From Kineococcus sp. NBC_00420 (GTDB lineage: Bacteria; Actinomycetota; Actinomycetes; Actinomycetales; Kineococcaceae): 64,000 nucleotides of DNA. The DNA lies in assembly GCF_036021035.1 (NCBI RefSeq), contig NZ_CP107930.1, forward strand, positions 806,001 through 870,000. Reading direction: 5' to 3'. Below the pieces are notes generated by a model. It did not search any database and was not told where the DNA came from. It saw nothing but the letters and a program-made list of their open reading frames with translations. Position numbers and translations under genes: made by a program. How positions within the stretch are numbered: position 1 is the stretch's first letter; the number at the start of each line of letters is the position of its first letter. Of the stretch, positions 38,203 through 46,894 are shown piece after piece.

Positions 38203-38305
38203 GGGAAACCGGCGCTGTGCGTTCCTTGTGCCACAAGATCACGTGTGGGAGCGTCCAGCGCAGCGGCGGAGCAGGGTGCCCGCGCTGCGTCAAGGGGGGT
38301 CGCCG

Positions 38306-40669
38306 GTGTCCCGGTTCTCGAAGGTCAGGAGGGCAGCCGTCCTGGCTGCGGCGAGCACCACGGTGCTCGTGGGAACGCTGGCGGTGGCACCCACCGCAGG
38401 GGCCGCCGGGCCCGGCTGGAACGTGACCGCGGTCGGCGGGAGCTCCTGGGAGGTGTCCCTGCGGCTGCCCGGACCGGTCCCGGTCCGGGCCGCCCAACCG
38501 GAACTGGCCGTGGACGGGGTCGTCCTCGGCGTCGCCCGCCAGGACCCCGACGGGCACACCCTGACGGTGCGGACGGCCGATGCCCGGGTCGCCCGGGCGG
38601 GTCGGGTCCAGCTGGCCTGGAACGGGATCGTCGCCGGCGAGGAGGCCCGCGCCCTGCGGCACGCGGCCGTGCCGGCGGCCGAGGCGGAGACCCTGAGCGG
38701 GGAACTGCTGGGCGTCGACCCCGCCACGCGCGGGACGTTCGGCGTGCGCCGGGCGGACTACGACCTGGGTGACACAGCGGTGCGCCTGCCCGGTCTGGGC
38801 GGACAGGCCGTGGAGGAACGGGCGGCGGTGTACCTGCCGGCCGGGGCACCGGGCCCGCGACCGGTGGTCGTCTTCCTCCACGGTCGTCACCAGGCCTGCT
38901 TCGGCGGCACCGACGAGGACGACTTCGGCGGCTGGCCGTGCGCGGGGTCCTCCCGCCCGGTCCCCAGCCACCTCGGCTACGGCGAGGCCGCGCAGGCGCT
39001 CGCCTCCCAGGGGTACGCGGTGGTCTCGATCTCCGCCGACGGGATCAACCAGCTGGACTGGCGTGCGGAGGACGGTGGCGCGCAGGCCCGCGGGGAGCTC
39101 GTGATGGCCCACCTGGACCTGCTGCGTACCTGGGGCCCGCTCGAGGGACGCCTGGACCTGACGAACGTCGGCCTGATGGGTCACTCCCGGGGCGGTGAGG
39201 GTGTCGTGCGCGCGGCCCTGCTGAACGCCGAACGTCCGGCGCCGTACGGGATCAAGGCGGTGATGCCGCTGGCCCCGGTGGACTTCGCCCGCCAGACCCT
39301 GCCGGGCACCGCGATGGCCGTCGTGCTCCCCTACTGCGACGGTGACGTCTCGGACCAGCAGGGTCAGCACTTCTACGACGACAGCCGCTACGCCGCGGGT
39401 GACGACGTGCTGCGCTCCTCGCTGCTCGTCATGGGCGCGAACCACAACTTCTTCAACTCCGAGTGGACCCCGGGCCTCTCGCAGGCCCCGTCGAACGACG
39501 ACTGGTACCTCGCCGACGACCCCGTCTGCGGTGAGAGCGCACCCTCACGCCTCTCCCCCGCCGAGCAGCGCGCGGTGGGTGCCGCCTACGTCTCGGGCTT
39601 CTTCCGCCTCACCCTCGGCCGCGAGCAGCAGTTCCTGCCCCTCTTCGACGGCACGGGTGGACGCGCGGGGTCGGCCGGGCGGGCCGTCGTGCACACCCAG
39701 GCCCAGCAACCCGCCTCGGTGCGGACCGACCTCGCGCCGTTGGAGTCGGCGTCGCGAGGCGTCTCGCTGCCCGCGGGCACCGCGTACTGCGCGAGCGTCG
39801 GTGTCGCCGCGGCGGGGCAGCTCCCCCGGTGCGCCTCCGACCTGCGCCCGGTGAGTTCCTTCCCGCACTGGACCCCGGCCTGGCTCGCGCCGGACGTCCC
39901 CGCGACGCCGCTGCTGCGCGCACGCTGGAAGGCGGGTTCCAGCCCGCGACCGGTGACGGTCCAGGTGCCTCGGGGAACGTCACCGCAGGTCGCCCAGGCC
40001 CTGACCTTCCGCGCGGCGACACCGCAGCCCGTGGCCACCGACCTCACCGTCACCGCCACCGACCGGGCCGGTCGCAGCGCCGACGTCCGCGTGTCGCGGT
40101 TCAGCTCCGCACTGCGCCCGCTGCCGGCGCTGGCCGACCCGTGGGGCGAGGGGGCGGCGGTGGCCAAGACGTGGCTGCGCACGGTCCGACTGCCCCTGGA
40201 CGCCTTCCCCGGCGTCGACGTGGGCGACCTCGCGACCGTGACGTTCACCCCGACGGGCAGGTCGACCGACGTGTACCTCTCCGACGTCGCCCTGGACCGC
40301 CCGGCGAGCGGGACGGGAACGGTGCCCGCGCTCCCCGCCGTCAGCATCGGCGACGCCGAGGTCTACGAGGACGACGGCACCCAGCAGGTGCGGATGCCGC
40401 TGGTGCTGTCGCGACGCTCCGCCGTCCCGGTGACCGTGGAGGTCGACACCGCAGCGGCCGCCCTCGACGGCCGCATCACCCCGACCTGGACCCACGTGAC
40501 GATCCCCGCCGGTCGCCTCACGGGGTCCGTCGTGGTGCCGGTGGTCGGGGACGACGTGGTCAACGACGCCCAGGCCCGCCTCACGGTCACGCTGTCGGTG
40601 CCCCGGCACGCGGTCGTGGGCGACGGGTTCGGGACGCTGAGCGTCTACGACGACGACCTCTACGACTGA
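38306..40669 (+). CDS. Secreted alpha/beta hydrolase with Calx-beta-like C-terminus
   Basis: A 787-residue protein with a Sec signal peptide (basic VSRFSKVRR, hydrophobic core to ~30, then TAGAAG as cleavage site). The hydrolase domain (~residues 155-460) has the oxyanion motif VVVFLHGRHQ, a nucleophile in GLMGHSRGGEG, an LPYCDGDV acidic segment and a distal MGANHNFFN histidine. The strand-rich C-terminus resembles Calx-beta modules: VSIGDAEVYEDDG, IPAGRLTGSVVVPVVGDD and SVYDDDLYD. The substrate is unknown. GTG at 38306 was chosen by the signal peptide. A terminator follows. Confidence 0.8.
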   Translation: MSRFSKVRRAAVLAAASTTVLVGTLAVAPTAGAAGPGWNVTAVGGSSWEVSLRLPGPVPVRAAQPELAVDGVVLGVARQDPDGHTLTVRTADARVARAGRVQLAWNGIVAGEEARALRHAAVPAAEAETLSGELLGVDPATRGTFGVRRADYDLGDTAVRLPGLGGQAVEERAAVYLPAGAPGPRPVVVFLHGRHQACFGGTDEDDFGGWPCAGSSRPVPSHLGYGEAAQALASQGYAVVSISADGINQLDWRAEDGGAQARGELVMAHLDLLRTWGPLEGRLDLTNVGLMGHSRGGEGVVRAALLNAERPAPYGIKAVMPLAPVDFARQTLPGTAMAVVLPYCDGDVSDQQGQHFYDDSRYAAGDDVLRSSLLVMGANHNFFNSEWTPGLSQAPSNDDWYLADDPVCGESAPSRLSPAEQRAVGAAYVSGFFRLTLGREQQFLPLFDGTGGRAGSAGRAVVHTQAQQPASVRTDLAPLESASRGVSLPAGTAYCASVGVAAAGQLPRCASDLRPVSSFPHWTPAWLAPDVPATPLLRARWKAGSSPRPVTVQVPRGTSPQVAQALTFRAATPQPVATDLTVTATDRAGRSADVRVSRFSSALRPLPALADPWGEGAAVAKTWLRTVRLPLDAFPGVDVGDLATVTFTPTGRSTDVYLSDVALDRPASGTGTVPALPAVSIGDAEVYEDDGTQQVRMPLVLSRRSAVPVTVEVDTAAAALDGRITPTWTHVTIPAGRLTGSVVVPVVGDDVVNDAQARLTVTLSVPRHAVVGDGFGTLSVYDDDLYD

Positions 40670-40692
40670 TCCGCACGACCGGTTCGAACGAC

Positions 40693-40723
40693 GAACGCCC
40701 CCTCCGGTCCGGAGGGGGCGTTC
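40693..40723. terminator. Bidirectional terminator between the secreted hydrolase and gnd
   Basis: A perfect inverted repeat (15-base arms 40693-40707 and 40709-40723, effectively a 13-bp stem with a 5-base loop) sits between two convergent genes and ends with TTC. Confidence 0.85.
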
Positions 40724-40738
40724 TGCGTGCGCGGTGGG

Positions 40739-42208
40739 TCAGCCCTGCGACTCGGACCCGTCGCCGGACCAGTCCACGTGGAAGGCCCCGTCACGGTCGG
40801 TGCGCTTGTAGGTGTGGGCACCGAAGAGGTCGCGCAGACCCTGGATGAGGGCCGCGGAGGACCGCTCGCGACGCAGGCCGTCGTAGTAGGCCAGCGAGGA
40901 GGAGAACCCCGGCGCGGGGATGCCGGAGTTCACGGAGTGCACGACGACGCGGCGCCAGGCCTCCTGACCCTCCGACACGGCCTGCGCGAAGTAGGGGTCC
41001 AGCAGCAGCGACGGGAGTTCCGGCGCGCCTGCGTAGGCGTCCTTGATGCGGTCCAGGAACTTGGCGCGGATGATGCAGCCGCCACGCCAGATCGTCGCCA
41101 TCGCCCCCGGGTCGACGTTCCAGCCGAACTCCTGGGAACCGGCGCGGATCATGTCGAAACCCTGCGCGTAGGCGACGACCTTCGACGCGTACAGCGCGGC
41201 ACGGACGTCGTCGATGAACTGCTCGGCGTCCCCGTCGGCGACGAACGGACCCTGCGACGCCGGGCCGGGCAGCACCGGCTGGGCGGCCTTGCGCTGCTCG
41301 GCGTGACCGGACAGCGCTCGGGCGAAGACGGCTTCGGCGATGCCGGAGACGGGGGTGCCGAGGTCGAGGGCGGTCTGCACCGTCCAGCGGCCGGTGCCCT
41401 TCTGCTCGGCCTCGTCGAGGATGACGTCGACGAGCGGGGTGCCCTGGTTCGTGGGGTCGTCCTTGTCGAGGACCCGGGCGGTGATCTCGATGAGGAAGCT
41501 CTCCAGGTCGCCCTCGTTCCAGGACGTGAACACCTGCGCGAGCTGCTTGGGCGTGCGACCCAGGCCGTGACGCAACAGGTCGTAGGCCTCGGCGATGAGC
41601 TGCATGTCGGCGTACTCGATGCCGTTGTGCACCATCTTCACGAAGTGCCCGGCCCCGTCGGCGCCGACGTGGGTGGAGCACGGGGTCCCGTCGACGGAGA
41701 CGGCGATGTCGGCGAAGATCGGGCCGAGCTTGGCGTAGGCGTGCTCGGAACCGCCGGGCATGATCGAGGGCCCGAGCAGCGCACCCTCCTCACCCCCGGA
41801 GACGCCGACCCCGGCGAAGTGGATGCCCTGCTCACGCAGCGCGGCCTCACGGCGGCGGGTGTCGGCGAAGTGGGCGTTGCCCGCGTCGACGAGGATGTCG
41901 CCCTCGGAGAGCAGCGGGGCGAGCTCGTCGATGACGGCGTCGGTCGGGCCGCCGGCCTTCACCATGATGATGATCGTGCGCGGCGACTCCAGGGAGTCCA
42001 CGAACTCCTGGGCGGAGTAGCCGGGGACGAAGGTGCCCTCGTCGCCGAACTCCTCGACCAGGGCCTTCGTCTTGGCGTCGCTGCGGTTGTGCACGGCGGT
42101 CACGTAACCGTGCCGGGCGATGTTGCGAGCCAGGTTGCGGCCCATCGTCGCGAGACCGGTCACGCCGATCTGCGCCTTCTGCTTCTCTGCGGTCACCCTC
42201 GGAATCAT
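40739..42208 (-). CDS. gnd: 6-phosphogluconate dehydrogenase (decarboxylating)
   Basis: A 489-residue dimeric enzyme that oxidises 6-phosphogluconate to ribulose 5-phosphate and CO2 with NADP+, in the oxidative pentose phosphate pathway. The GLATMGRNLARNIA segment is the coenzyme-binding loop (usual GxAxMG), followed by HNRSD at strand 2. Substrate motifs are GVGVSGGEEGALLGPSIMPGG and KMVHNGIEY; the C-terminal FHVDWSGD tail is also conserved. The ATG at 42208 overlaps the MFS stop (ATGA); GTG at 42196 is a possible alternative. Coupled to the MFS permease, and to the GntR gene further upstream. Confidence 0.95.
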   Translation of the reverse strand: MIPRVTAEKQKAQIGVTGLATMGRNLARNIARHGYVTAVHNRSDAKTKALVEEFGDEGTFVPGYSAQEFVDSLESPRTIIIMVKAGGPTDAVIDELAPLLSEGDILVDAGNAHFADTRRREAALREQGIHFAGVGVSGGEEGALLGPSIMPGGSEHAYAKLGPIFADIAVSVDGTPCSTHVGADGAGHFVKMVHNGIEYADMQLIAEAYDLLRHGLGRTPKQLAQVFTSWNEGDLESFLIEITARVLDKDDPTNQGTPLVDVILDEAEQKGTGRWTVQTALDLGTPVSGIAEAVFARALSGHAEQRKAAQPVLPGPASQGPFVADGDAEQFIDDVRAALYASKVVAYAQGFDMIRAGSQEFGWNVDPGAMATIWRGGCIIRAKFLDRIKDAYAGAPELPSLLLDPYFAQAVSEGQEAWRRVVVHSVNSGIPAPGFSSSLAYYDGLRRERSSAALIQGLRDLFGAHTYKRTDRDGAFHVDWSGDGSESQG

Positions 42209-43539
42209 GCCCTGCCCGACCCCTCGTGGGGAACGGCCCCCTTGCGCAGGGCGTCCCGCATGCGGGGCACCACGACCCCGTTGCGGGCCATCAGCGCCCG
42301 GGTCTGGCGCCGGCTGACGAGGATCCCGACGACCCCGACCGACCACAGCGGGAACTGGACGGCGAAGGCCACCTTGAACGCGCCGAGCGAGTACGTCGCC
42401 GGGGTCCCGGCGCCCTGGAGGTCGAGCAGGAGGCCGATCGCGGCGATGAAGACGATGGTCGCGGTGAAGCCCATCACGTTGGTCATGCCCGTCGCCCCGC
42501 CGAGGCGGTGCACGGGGTTGGAGGTGCGCGCGTAGTCGAAGCCGATCATCGACCCCGGTACCCCCGTCGCCACGACGACGACCATGACGGCGAGCACCCA
42601 CAGCGGGGCCGGTCCCGGCCACAGCAGCACGACGCTCCAGACGACGAACTGGCCGCCGACGATCGCCAGCACGATCCAGGACCGCCGGAACGGGTGCCGG
42701 GCGACGAGGGTGCCCATCAGCGGCCCCGTCCCGGCCGCGCTCACGGTGTAGAGCGTCAGCAGGGCGCCCGCCGCGCCGGTGCCGAGCCCCTGGCCGGAGA
42801 CGAGGAAGGGGTAACCCCAGAGGGCGGCGAAGGCGTTGCCGGAGAACGGGGTCGCCCAGTGCGACCAGAGCCCGAGCCGGGTCCCGGGGTGGCGCAGCGC
42901 GGCCCGGAGGTCACCCAGCACCTCGCGCAGGGGTCTCGCCGCACGGGGGTTCACCGTCCCCGGCGGGACGTCGCGCAGGACGAGCACGCAGAGGACCGCG
43001 GTGAGGACGGTGAACGCGGCGATCCCCCCGTAGGCGGCGGTCCAGCCCGGGCCGTGCAGCAGCGCGACGAGCGGGACGAAGCTGAACACCTGGCCCAGCT
43101 GACCGAACAACCCGACCAGCTGGGTCATCACGGGGACCCGCTGCGGCGGGAACCAGTTCGTCACCACGCGGAGCACGCTGACGAACGTCGCGGCGTCGCC
43201 GGCCCCGACGAGGACGCGGGCCAGCACGGCCTGCCAGGTCTGGGTGCTCAGCGCCAGGAGGAGCTGTCCCCCGCCCATCGCGATCCCGCCGGCGATCACG
43301 AGCCGGCGCGGACCCCAGCGGTCGATGAGGACACCGATCGGGACCTGCAGGACGGCGTAGACGAGGAACTGCAGCACGGCGAAGCTGGACAGCGTCCCGG
43401 CGCCGATCCCGTAGCGCGCCTGCGCCTCCAGGCCGGCGGCGGCCAGCGAGGTGCGGTTCCCGACGGTGACGACGTAGGCCAGCGCGCCGACCGCGAAGAC
43501 GAGCCAGGCGCCCCGGACGGTGGGTTCCCGCCGGGTCAC
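42205..43539 (-). CDS. MFS transporter
   Basis: A 444-residue permease with twelve probable helices. The signature loop between helices 2 and 3 is GVLIDRWGPRRLVIAGG; GAGDAATFVSVLRVVTNWFP and GNAFAALWGYPFLVSGQG are other conserved parts, resembling hexuronate or nitrate-type MFS members. The GTG start overlaps the regulator stop by four bases and the stop overlaps gnd, so the three genes form an operon. The operon suggests a sugar acid such as gluconate as the substrate; this is inference. Confidence 0.85.
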   Translation of the reverse strand: MTRREPTVRGAWLVFAVGALAYVVTVGNRTSLAAAGLEAQARYGIGAGTLSSFAVLQFLVYAVLQVPIGVLIDRWGPRRLVIAGGIAMGGGQLLLALSTQTWQAVLARVLVGAGDAATFVSVLRVVTNWFPPQRVPVMTQLVGLFGQLGQVFSFVPLVALLHGPGWTAAYGGIAAFTVLTAVLCVLVLRDVPPGTVNPRAARPLREVLGDLRAALRHPGTRLGLWSHWATPFSGNAFAALWGYPFLVSGQGLGTGAAGALLTLYTVSAAGTGPLMGTLVARHPFRRSWIVLAIVGGQFVVWSVVLLWPGPAPLWVLAVMVVVVATGVPGSMIGFDYARTSNPVHRLGGATGMTNVMGFTATIVFIAAIGLLLDLQGAGTPATYSLGAFKVAFAVQFPLWSVGVVGILVSRRQTRALMARNGVVVPRMRDALRKGAVPHEGSGRA

Positions 43540-44162
43540 CGGCGCACCGCCCGGAGCCGATCGCCGGCCCGGCGGACGTGGTCGCGCACCAGGTGCAGCC
43601 ACGCGTCGACGTCGTCGCCGAGCAGGCTCGCGCGCAGCGCCTCGTGGTCGGCCAGGGCCGTCGCGACGCGGTCCCCCGAGCCGTGGAGGTTCGCGACCCC
43701 CATCCGCATCTGCCGGTCCCGCAGGGAGTCGTAGAGGGCGGAGAGCACCTCGTTGCCGGCGCTGCGGACGACGGTGGCGTGGAAGGCGCGGTCGGCGGCG
43801 GTGAAGGCCCAGGGGTCCCCGACGGCGGCACGCATGTCCTGCAGGTGCGGGACGAGGTCGGCGGCGAGGTCGGCGCGCCGTGCCCAGGCTCGGGCGGCGG
43901 TGTGGACCTCGACGAGTTCGCGCGCCTCGAGGACGTCCTCGACCTCGGCCGGGGACACCGGTACGACCAGGGCGCCGCGCTTGGGGATGAGGTGCACGAG
44001 GCCCTCGGCCTGCAGTTGCAGGAGCCCTTCGCGGACGGGGGTGCGGGAGACGCCGACGAGGTCGGCGATCTCGCCCTCGGTGAGCAGCTGCCCGCCGGCC
44101 AGGGACCGGTCGAGGATCCCGTGCTTGACCTGCGCGTAGACCCGCGAGCTCGCTGTATCCAT
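43536..44162 (-). CDS. GntR-family transcriptional regulator with FCD domain
   Basis: A 208-residue regulator. The N-terminal winged helix-turn-helix (LLTEGEIADLVGVSRTPVREGL, residues ~27-48) is followed by the all-helical FCD ligand domain (EARELVEVHTAARAWARR; the AFHATVVRSAGN segment has the metal-site His). FCD regulators typically sense small organic acids and repress a nearby transporter. It is the first gene of the regulator-MFS-gnd operon and probably controls it. AT-rich direct repeats at the start codon may be the operator. Confidence 0.9.
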   Translation of the reverse strand: MDTASSRVYAQVKHGILDRSLAGGQLLTEGEIADLVGVSRTPVREGLLQLQAEGLVHLIPKRGALVVPVSPAEVEDVLEARELVEVHTAARAWARRADLAADLVPHLQDMRAAVGDPWAFTAADRAFHATVVRSAGNEVLSALYDSLRDRQMRMGVANLHGSGDRVATALADHEALRASLLGDDVDAWLHLVRDHVRRAGDRLRAVRR

Positions 44163-44170
44163 GATGTATC
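44154..44170 (-). promoter_or_regulatory. AT-rich TGTATC direct repeats around the GntR start codon
   Basis: TGTATC occurs at 44154-44159 and 44165-44170 on the plus strand (GATACA on the coding strand), spaced 11 bases apart, one helical turn. The ATG at 44162-44160 lies between them. This is unusual AT content for the region and may be an autoregulatory operator. Confidence 0.4.
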
Positions 44171-44174
44171 TATG

Positions 44175-44822
44175 CTAGCGGAGCGCAGATCCTGCCACCC
44201 GCAGGTCGGCCACCAGTGCCGCGTACGCCGCGTCCCGCTCCGCCTCGGGGGTCCGCAGCACCGCCGAGGGGTGGATCGTGCCCAGGAACGTCTTCTCCCC
44301 GCGGGAGGTCGGCAGCGTGAAGAGCGTGCCGCGGTGCTTGGTGACCCGGAAGTCCTTGGGCAGCAGCGCCTTCGCGGCGGTCGCACCGAGGCAGACGACG
44401 ACGTCGGGATCGACCTGGACGAGTTCGGCCGCCAGCCACGGACGGCAGGCGGTGATGTGCCCCACGTCGGGGCTGGCGTGGATGCGGCGGTTCCCCGGCG
44501 CGGTCTGGGTGAAGCGGAAGTGCTTGACCGCGTTCGTCACGTACGTCGTGGCGAGGTCGATGCCCGCTTCCTCGACCGCCTTCTGCAGCAGTCGACCGGC
44601 CGGACCGACGAACGGGATGCCACGCTGGTCTTCCTGGTCGCCGGGCTGCTCCCCGACGAGGGCGAGCCGCGCGGTGGGCGACCCCGCCGAGAACACGACC
44701 TGGGTGGCGGGTTCCCACAGCTCGCAGCCGTGGCAGCTCGTCGCCGCCTCGCGCAGCTGCTCGACGTCGGCACCCTCGGGCACCCACTCCTGCGCGCCGG
44801 GGCGCTCGACCTTGGTCACCAT
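44175..44822 (-). CDS. udgX: UdgX-type uracil-DNA glycosylase
   Basis: A 215-residue family-4-like uracil-DNA glycosylase. Cys30, Cys33, Cys126 and Cys144 are the expected [4Fe-4S] ligands. Motif GEQPGDQED is at 57-65, and the motif-B HPSAVLR at 184-190. The diagnostic insert is NRRIH at residues 111-115, equivalent to the KRRIH loop of UdgX, whose histidine forms a stable covalent bond to the abasic site after uracil excision. His115 is that residue here, although the first Lys is Asn. This UdgX assignment is from family knowledge; covalent activity is not proved by sequence. Confidence 0.88.
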   Translation of the reverse strand: MVTKVERPGAQEWVPEGADVEQLREAATSCHGCELWEPATQVVFSAGSPTARLALVGEQPGDQEDQRGIPFVGPAGRLLQKAVEEAGIDLATTYVTNAVKHFRFTQTAPGNRRIHASPDVGHITACRPWLAAELVQVDPDVVVCLGATAAKALLPKDFRVTKHRGTLFTLPTSRGEKTFLGTIHPSAVLRTPEAERDAAYAALVADLRVAGSALR

Positions 44823-44931
44823 GCCGTTGTCCTGACCTCTCGCGTCGGTGGTGCCCGCCACGGGCGGGCCGGCGTGACCACCCTCGCCCCCTTCGCGGCT
44901 CGCCGCCCGGCGACGAGGTCGGACGACGCGG

Positions 44932-46008
44932 TCACCGGGAGGGCGCCGTCGCCCCGTCCGGGAGGTCGTTGAGGACGGAGAGGGTCGCGCTCGCCCGCCG
45001 GACCGCGCTGCCCGCGCTCGGGTGGGCCGGGAGGACGTCGTCGAGGAAGCCGTAGCGACGCACGAGCTGCGACGTCGCCGAGGTGCGCGGTCCCCGGCGC
45101 AGGTGCGACCACCAGTCGGCGATGTCACCCCAGCCCGGGGCGGAGAGCGACCCGCCGAACTGCTGCACCGAGAGCCCGGCGCACAGGTTCGCGAAGGACA
45201 ACCGCTGGTCCAGGGACCACCCCCCGAGCGTCGCCGTGAGGAAACCCGCCCCGAAGACGTCCCCGGCCCCGGTGGCGTCGAGGGCCTCCATGGGCAGACC
45301 GGGGACCTGCACGCTCTCGCCGCTGACCTGGTCGACGGCGACGGCACCGTCGGCCCCGCAGGTGACGACGGCCACCGGGACCAGTTCGGCGAGCGCCGCG
45401 ACGGCCGCCGCCGCGGAGTCGGCCCGGGTGTAGCGCATGGCCTCGACGTGGTTGGGCAGGAACGCGTGGCAGTGCTCCAGACCGCCCAGCACGTCGGGGT
45501 TCCACTGGGTGGAGGAGTCCCAGCCGACGTCGGCGAAGACCAGCGAACCCTGCGCCTGCGCGCGCAGCACCCACGGCTGCGGGACCGCCGCCAGGTGCAC
45601 GAGCGCGGCGCGCGAGACGGGCACCGCGGCGGGTTCGTCGACGGGTGCGGGGTGCTCGTGGGTGACCATCGCCCGGTCCCCGCCGTAGGCCAGCGAGACC
45701 GTCAGCGGCGAGTGCCAGTCCGCCACCCGGTAGGACGTCGAGAGGTCGATCCCCTCCTGCTCGCCGAGGGTCTGCCAGCAGAACTGGCCGTAGGCGTCGG
45801 TGCTGAACGCCGCCGACAGCGACGTCGACAACCCCAGCCGGGACGCCGCGACCGCCATGTTGGCGATCCCGCCCGGGCACGAGCCCATCCCCGAGGTCCA
45901 GACCTCGGTGCCCAACCGGGGTTCGGAGTCCAGGCCCGTCAGCACGATGTCCAGGAACACCGTGCCGCGGACGTGGACGTCGAAGGGCGTCTCCTGCTGC
46001 GTCAGCAT
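44932..46008 (-). CDS. PfkB-family carbohydrate kinase
   Basis: A 358-residue ribokinase-fold sugar kinase. The N-terminal sugar-binding SGMGSCPGGIANMAVAASRL and the C-terminal catalytic LDATGAGDVFGAGF (with the Asp base and anion hole) are typical of PfkB proteins. It phosphorylates a sugar or nucleoside hydroxyl with ATP; the specific substrate is unknown. Length is slightly above the usual ~310 owing to an Arg/Ser-rich tail after residue 320. The gene lies upstream of udgX on the same strand, with a 109-base gap, and 21 bases downstream of the SDR gene. Confidence 0.87.
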   Translation of the reverse strand: MLTQQETPFDVHVRGTVFLDIVLTGLDSEPRLGTEVWTSGMGSCPGGIANMAVAASRLGLSTSLSAAFSTDAYGQFCWQTLGEQEGIDLSTSYRVADWHSPLTVSLAYGGDRAMVTHEHPAPVDEPAAVPVSRAALVHLAAVPQPWVLRAQAQGSLVFADVGWDSSTQWNPDVLGGLEHCHAFLPNHVEAMRYTRADSAAAAVAALAELVPVAVVTCGADGAVAVDQVSGESVQVPGLPMEALDATGAGDVFGAGFLTATLGGWSLDQRLSFANLCAGLSVQQFGGSLSAPGWGDIADWWSHLRRGPRTSATSQLVRRYGFLDDVLPAHPSAGSAVRRASATLSVLNDLPDGATAPSR

Positions 46009-46029
46009 CCCCCGATGCTGTCAGCTGGG

Positions 46030-46782
46030 TCAGACCGCGAGGTAGCCCCCGTCGACGGGGATCGTGTGGCCGGTGACCCAGGCGGCGTCGTCGCTGGCGA
46101 GGAAGGCGACGACGGTGGCGACGTCGCGGGCCTCGGGCATGCCGGGCTTGGGGTTCATGGCCTCCATGCGCGCCTTCATCGCGACCGGGTCGGGGGCGGT
46201 CTCGATGAACTTCTCGACCAGCGGGGTCTTCACGGTGGTCGGCGCGACGGCGTTGACGCGGATGTTGTGCGCGGCGTACTCGATCGCGGCCGACCTGGTC
46301 AGCGCCACGACCCCGCCCTTGGTGAAGGTGTAGGGGGAGATGTTGATCTGCCCACCGAGGCCCGCGGTGGAGGCGGTGTTGACGATGGCGCCGCCACCGG
46401 TCTTCAGCATGGCGGCGATGGTGTGCTTGAGGGTCCAGAACACCCCGTCACCGTTGATGCCGGAGACGAGGTTCCAGTTGGCGTCGTCCATCTCGTGCAG
46501 GGGTTGCTGCTTCCCGGCGATCCCCGCGTTGTTGAACACGACGTCGATGCGGCCGTAGTGCGCGACGGCGGCGGCGACGGCCGCCTCGACGGAGGCGCTG
46601 CTGCTGGTGTCGGTCCCCACGGCGAGGGCGTCGGGGAGGTCGGCGGCGGCCTTGCGGGCGGCGTCCTCGGCGATGTCGGCCAGGACGACCTTGGCGCCCT
46701 CCTCGGCGAGCAGCTGCGCGACGGCGAGCCCGAGCCCGGACGCGCCTCCGGTGATGAAGGCGACCTTGTCGGTGAACCTCAT
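46030..46782 (-). CDS. Short-chain dehydrogenase/reductase (SDR)
   Basis: A 250-residue classical SDR. The cofactor motif TGGASGLG is at residues 11-18, with NNAG at 84-87 and the catalytic Ser138, Tyr151 and Lys155 (YTFTK). Asp36 at the end of strand 2 suggests NAD(H). It starts with ATG at 46782 preceded by a strong ribosome-binding site (GAAGGAGAGGA). The substrate is an alcohol or ketone of unknown identity; a cyclohexanol or 3-oxoacyl type is possible. It is divergent from the aldo-keto reductase gene across a 112-base region. Confidence 0.9.
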   Translation of the reverse strand: MRFTDKVAFITGGASGLGLAVAQLLAEEGAKVVLADIAEDAARKAAADLPDALAVGTDTSSSASVEAAVAAAVAHYGRIDVVFNNAGIAGKQQPLHEMDDANWNLVSGINGDGVFWTLKHTIAAMLKTGGGAIVNTASTAGLGGQINISPYTFTKGGVVALTRSAAIEYAAHNIRVNAVAPTTVKTPLVEKFIETAPDPVAMKARMEAMNPKPGMPEARDVATVVAFLASDDAAWVTGHTIPVDGGYLAV

Positions 46783-46894
46783 GGGTGTTCCTCTCCTTCG
46801 AGCGTGCAGGTCGGCGGACCCTCGAACTCTATTCGACATGTGTCGTTCTGCGTGCGAGAGGTGCACCGCACCTGCCGGGTGTTGGATGCGGGTC
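46783..46894. promoter_or_regulatory. Divergent promoter region of SDR and aldo-keto reductase genes
   Basis: This 112-base region separates two divergent oxidoreductases. It holds an interrupted dyad CGACA-TG-TGTCG within an unusually AT-rich patch (TATTCGACATGTGTCG around 46831-46846), a candidate operator for a shared regulator. No -35/-10 pair is certain. Confidence 0.4.
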
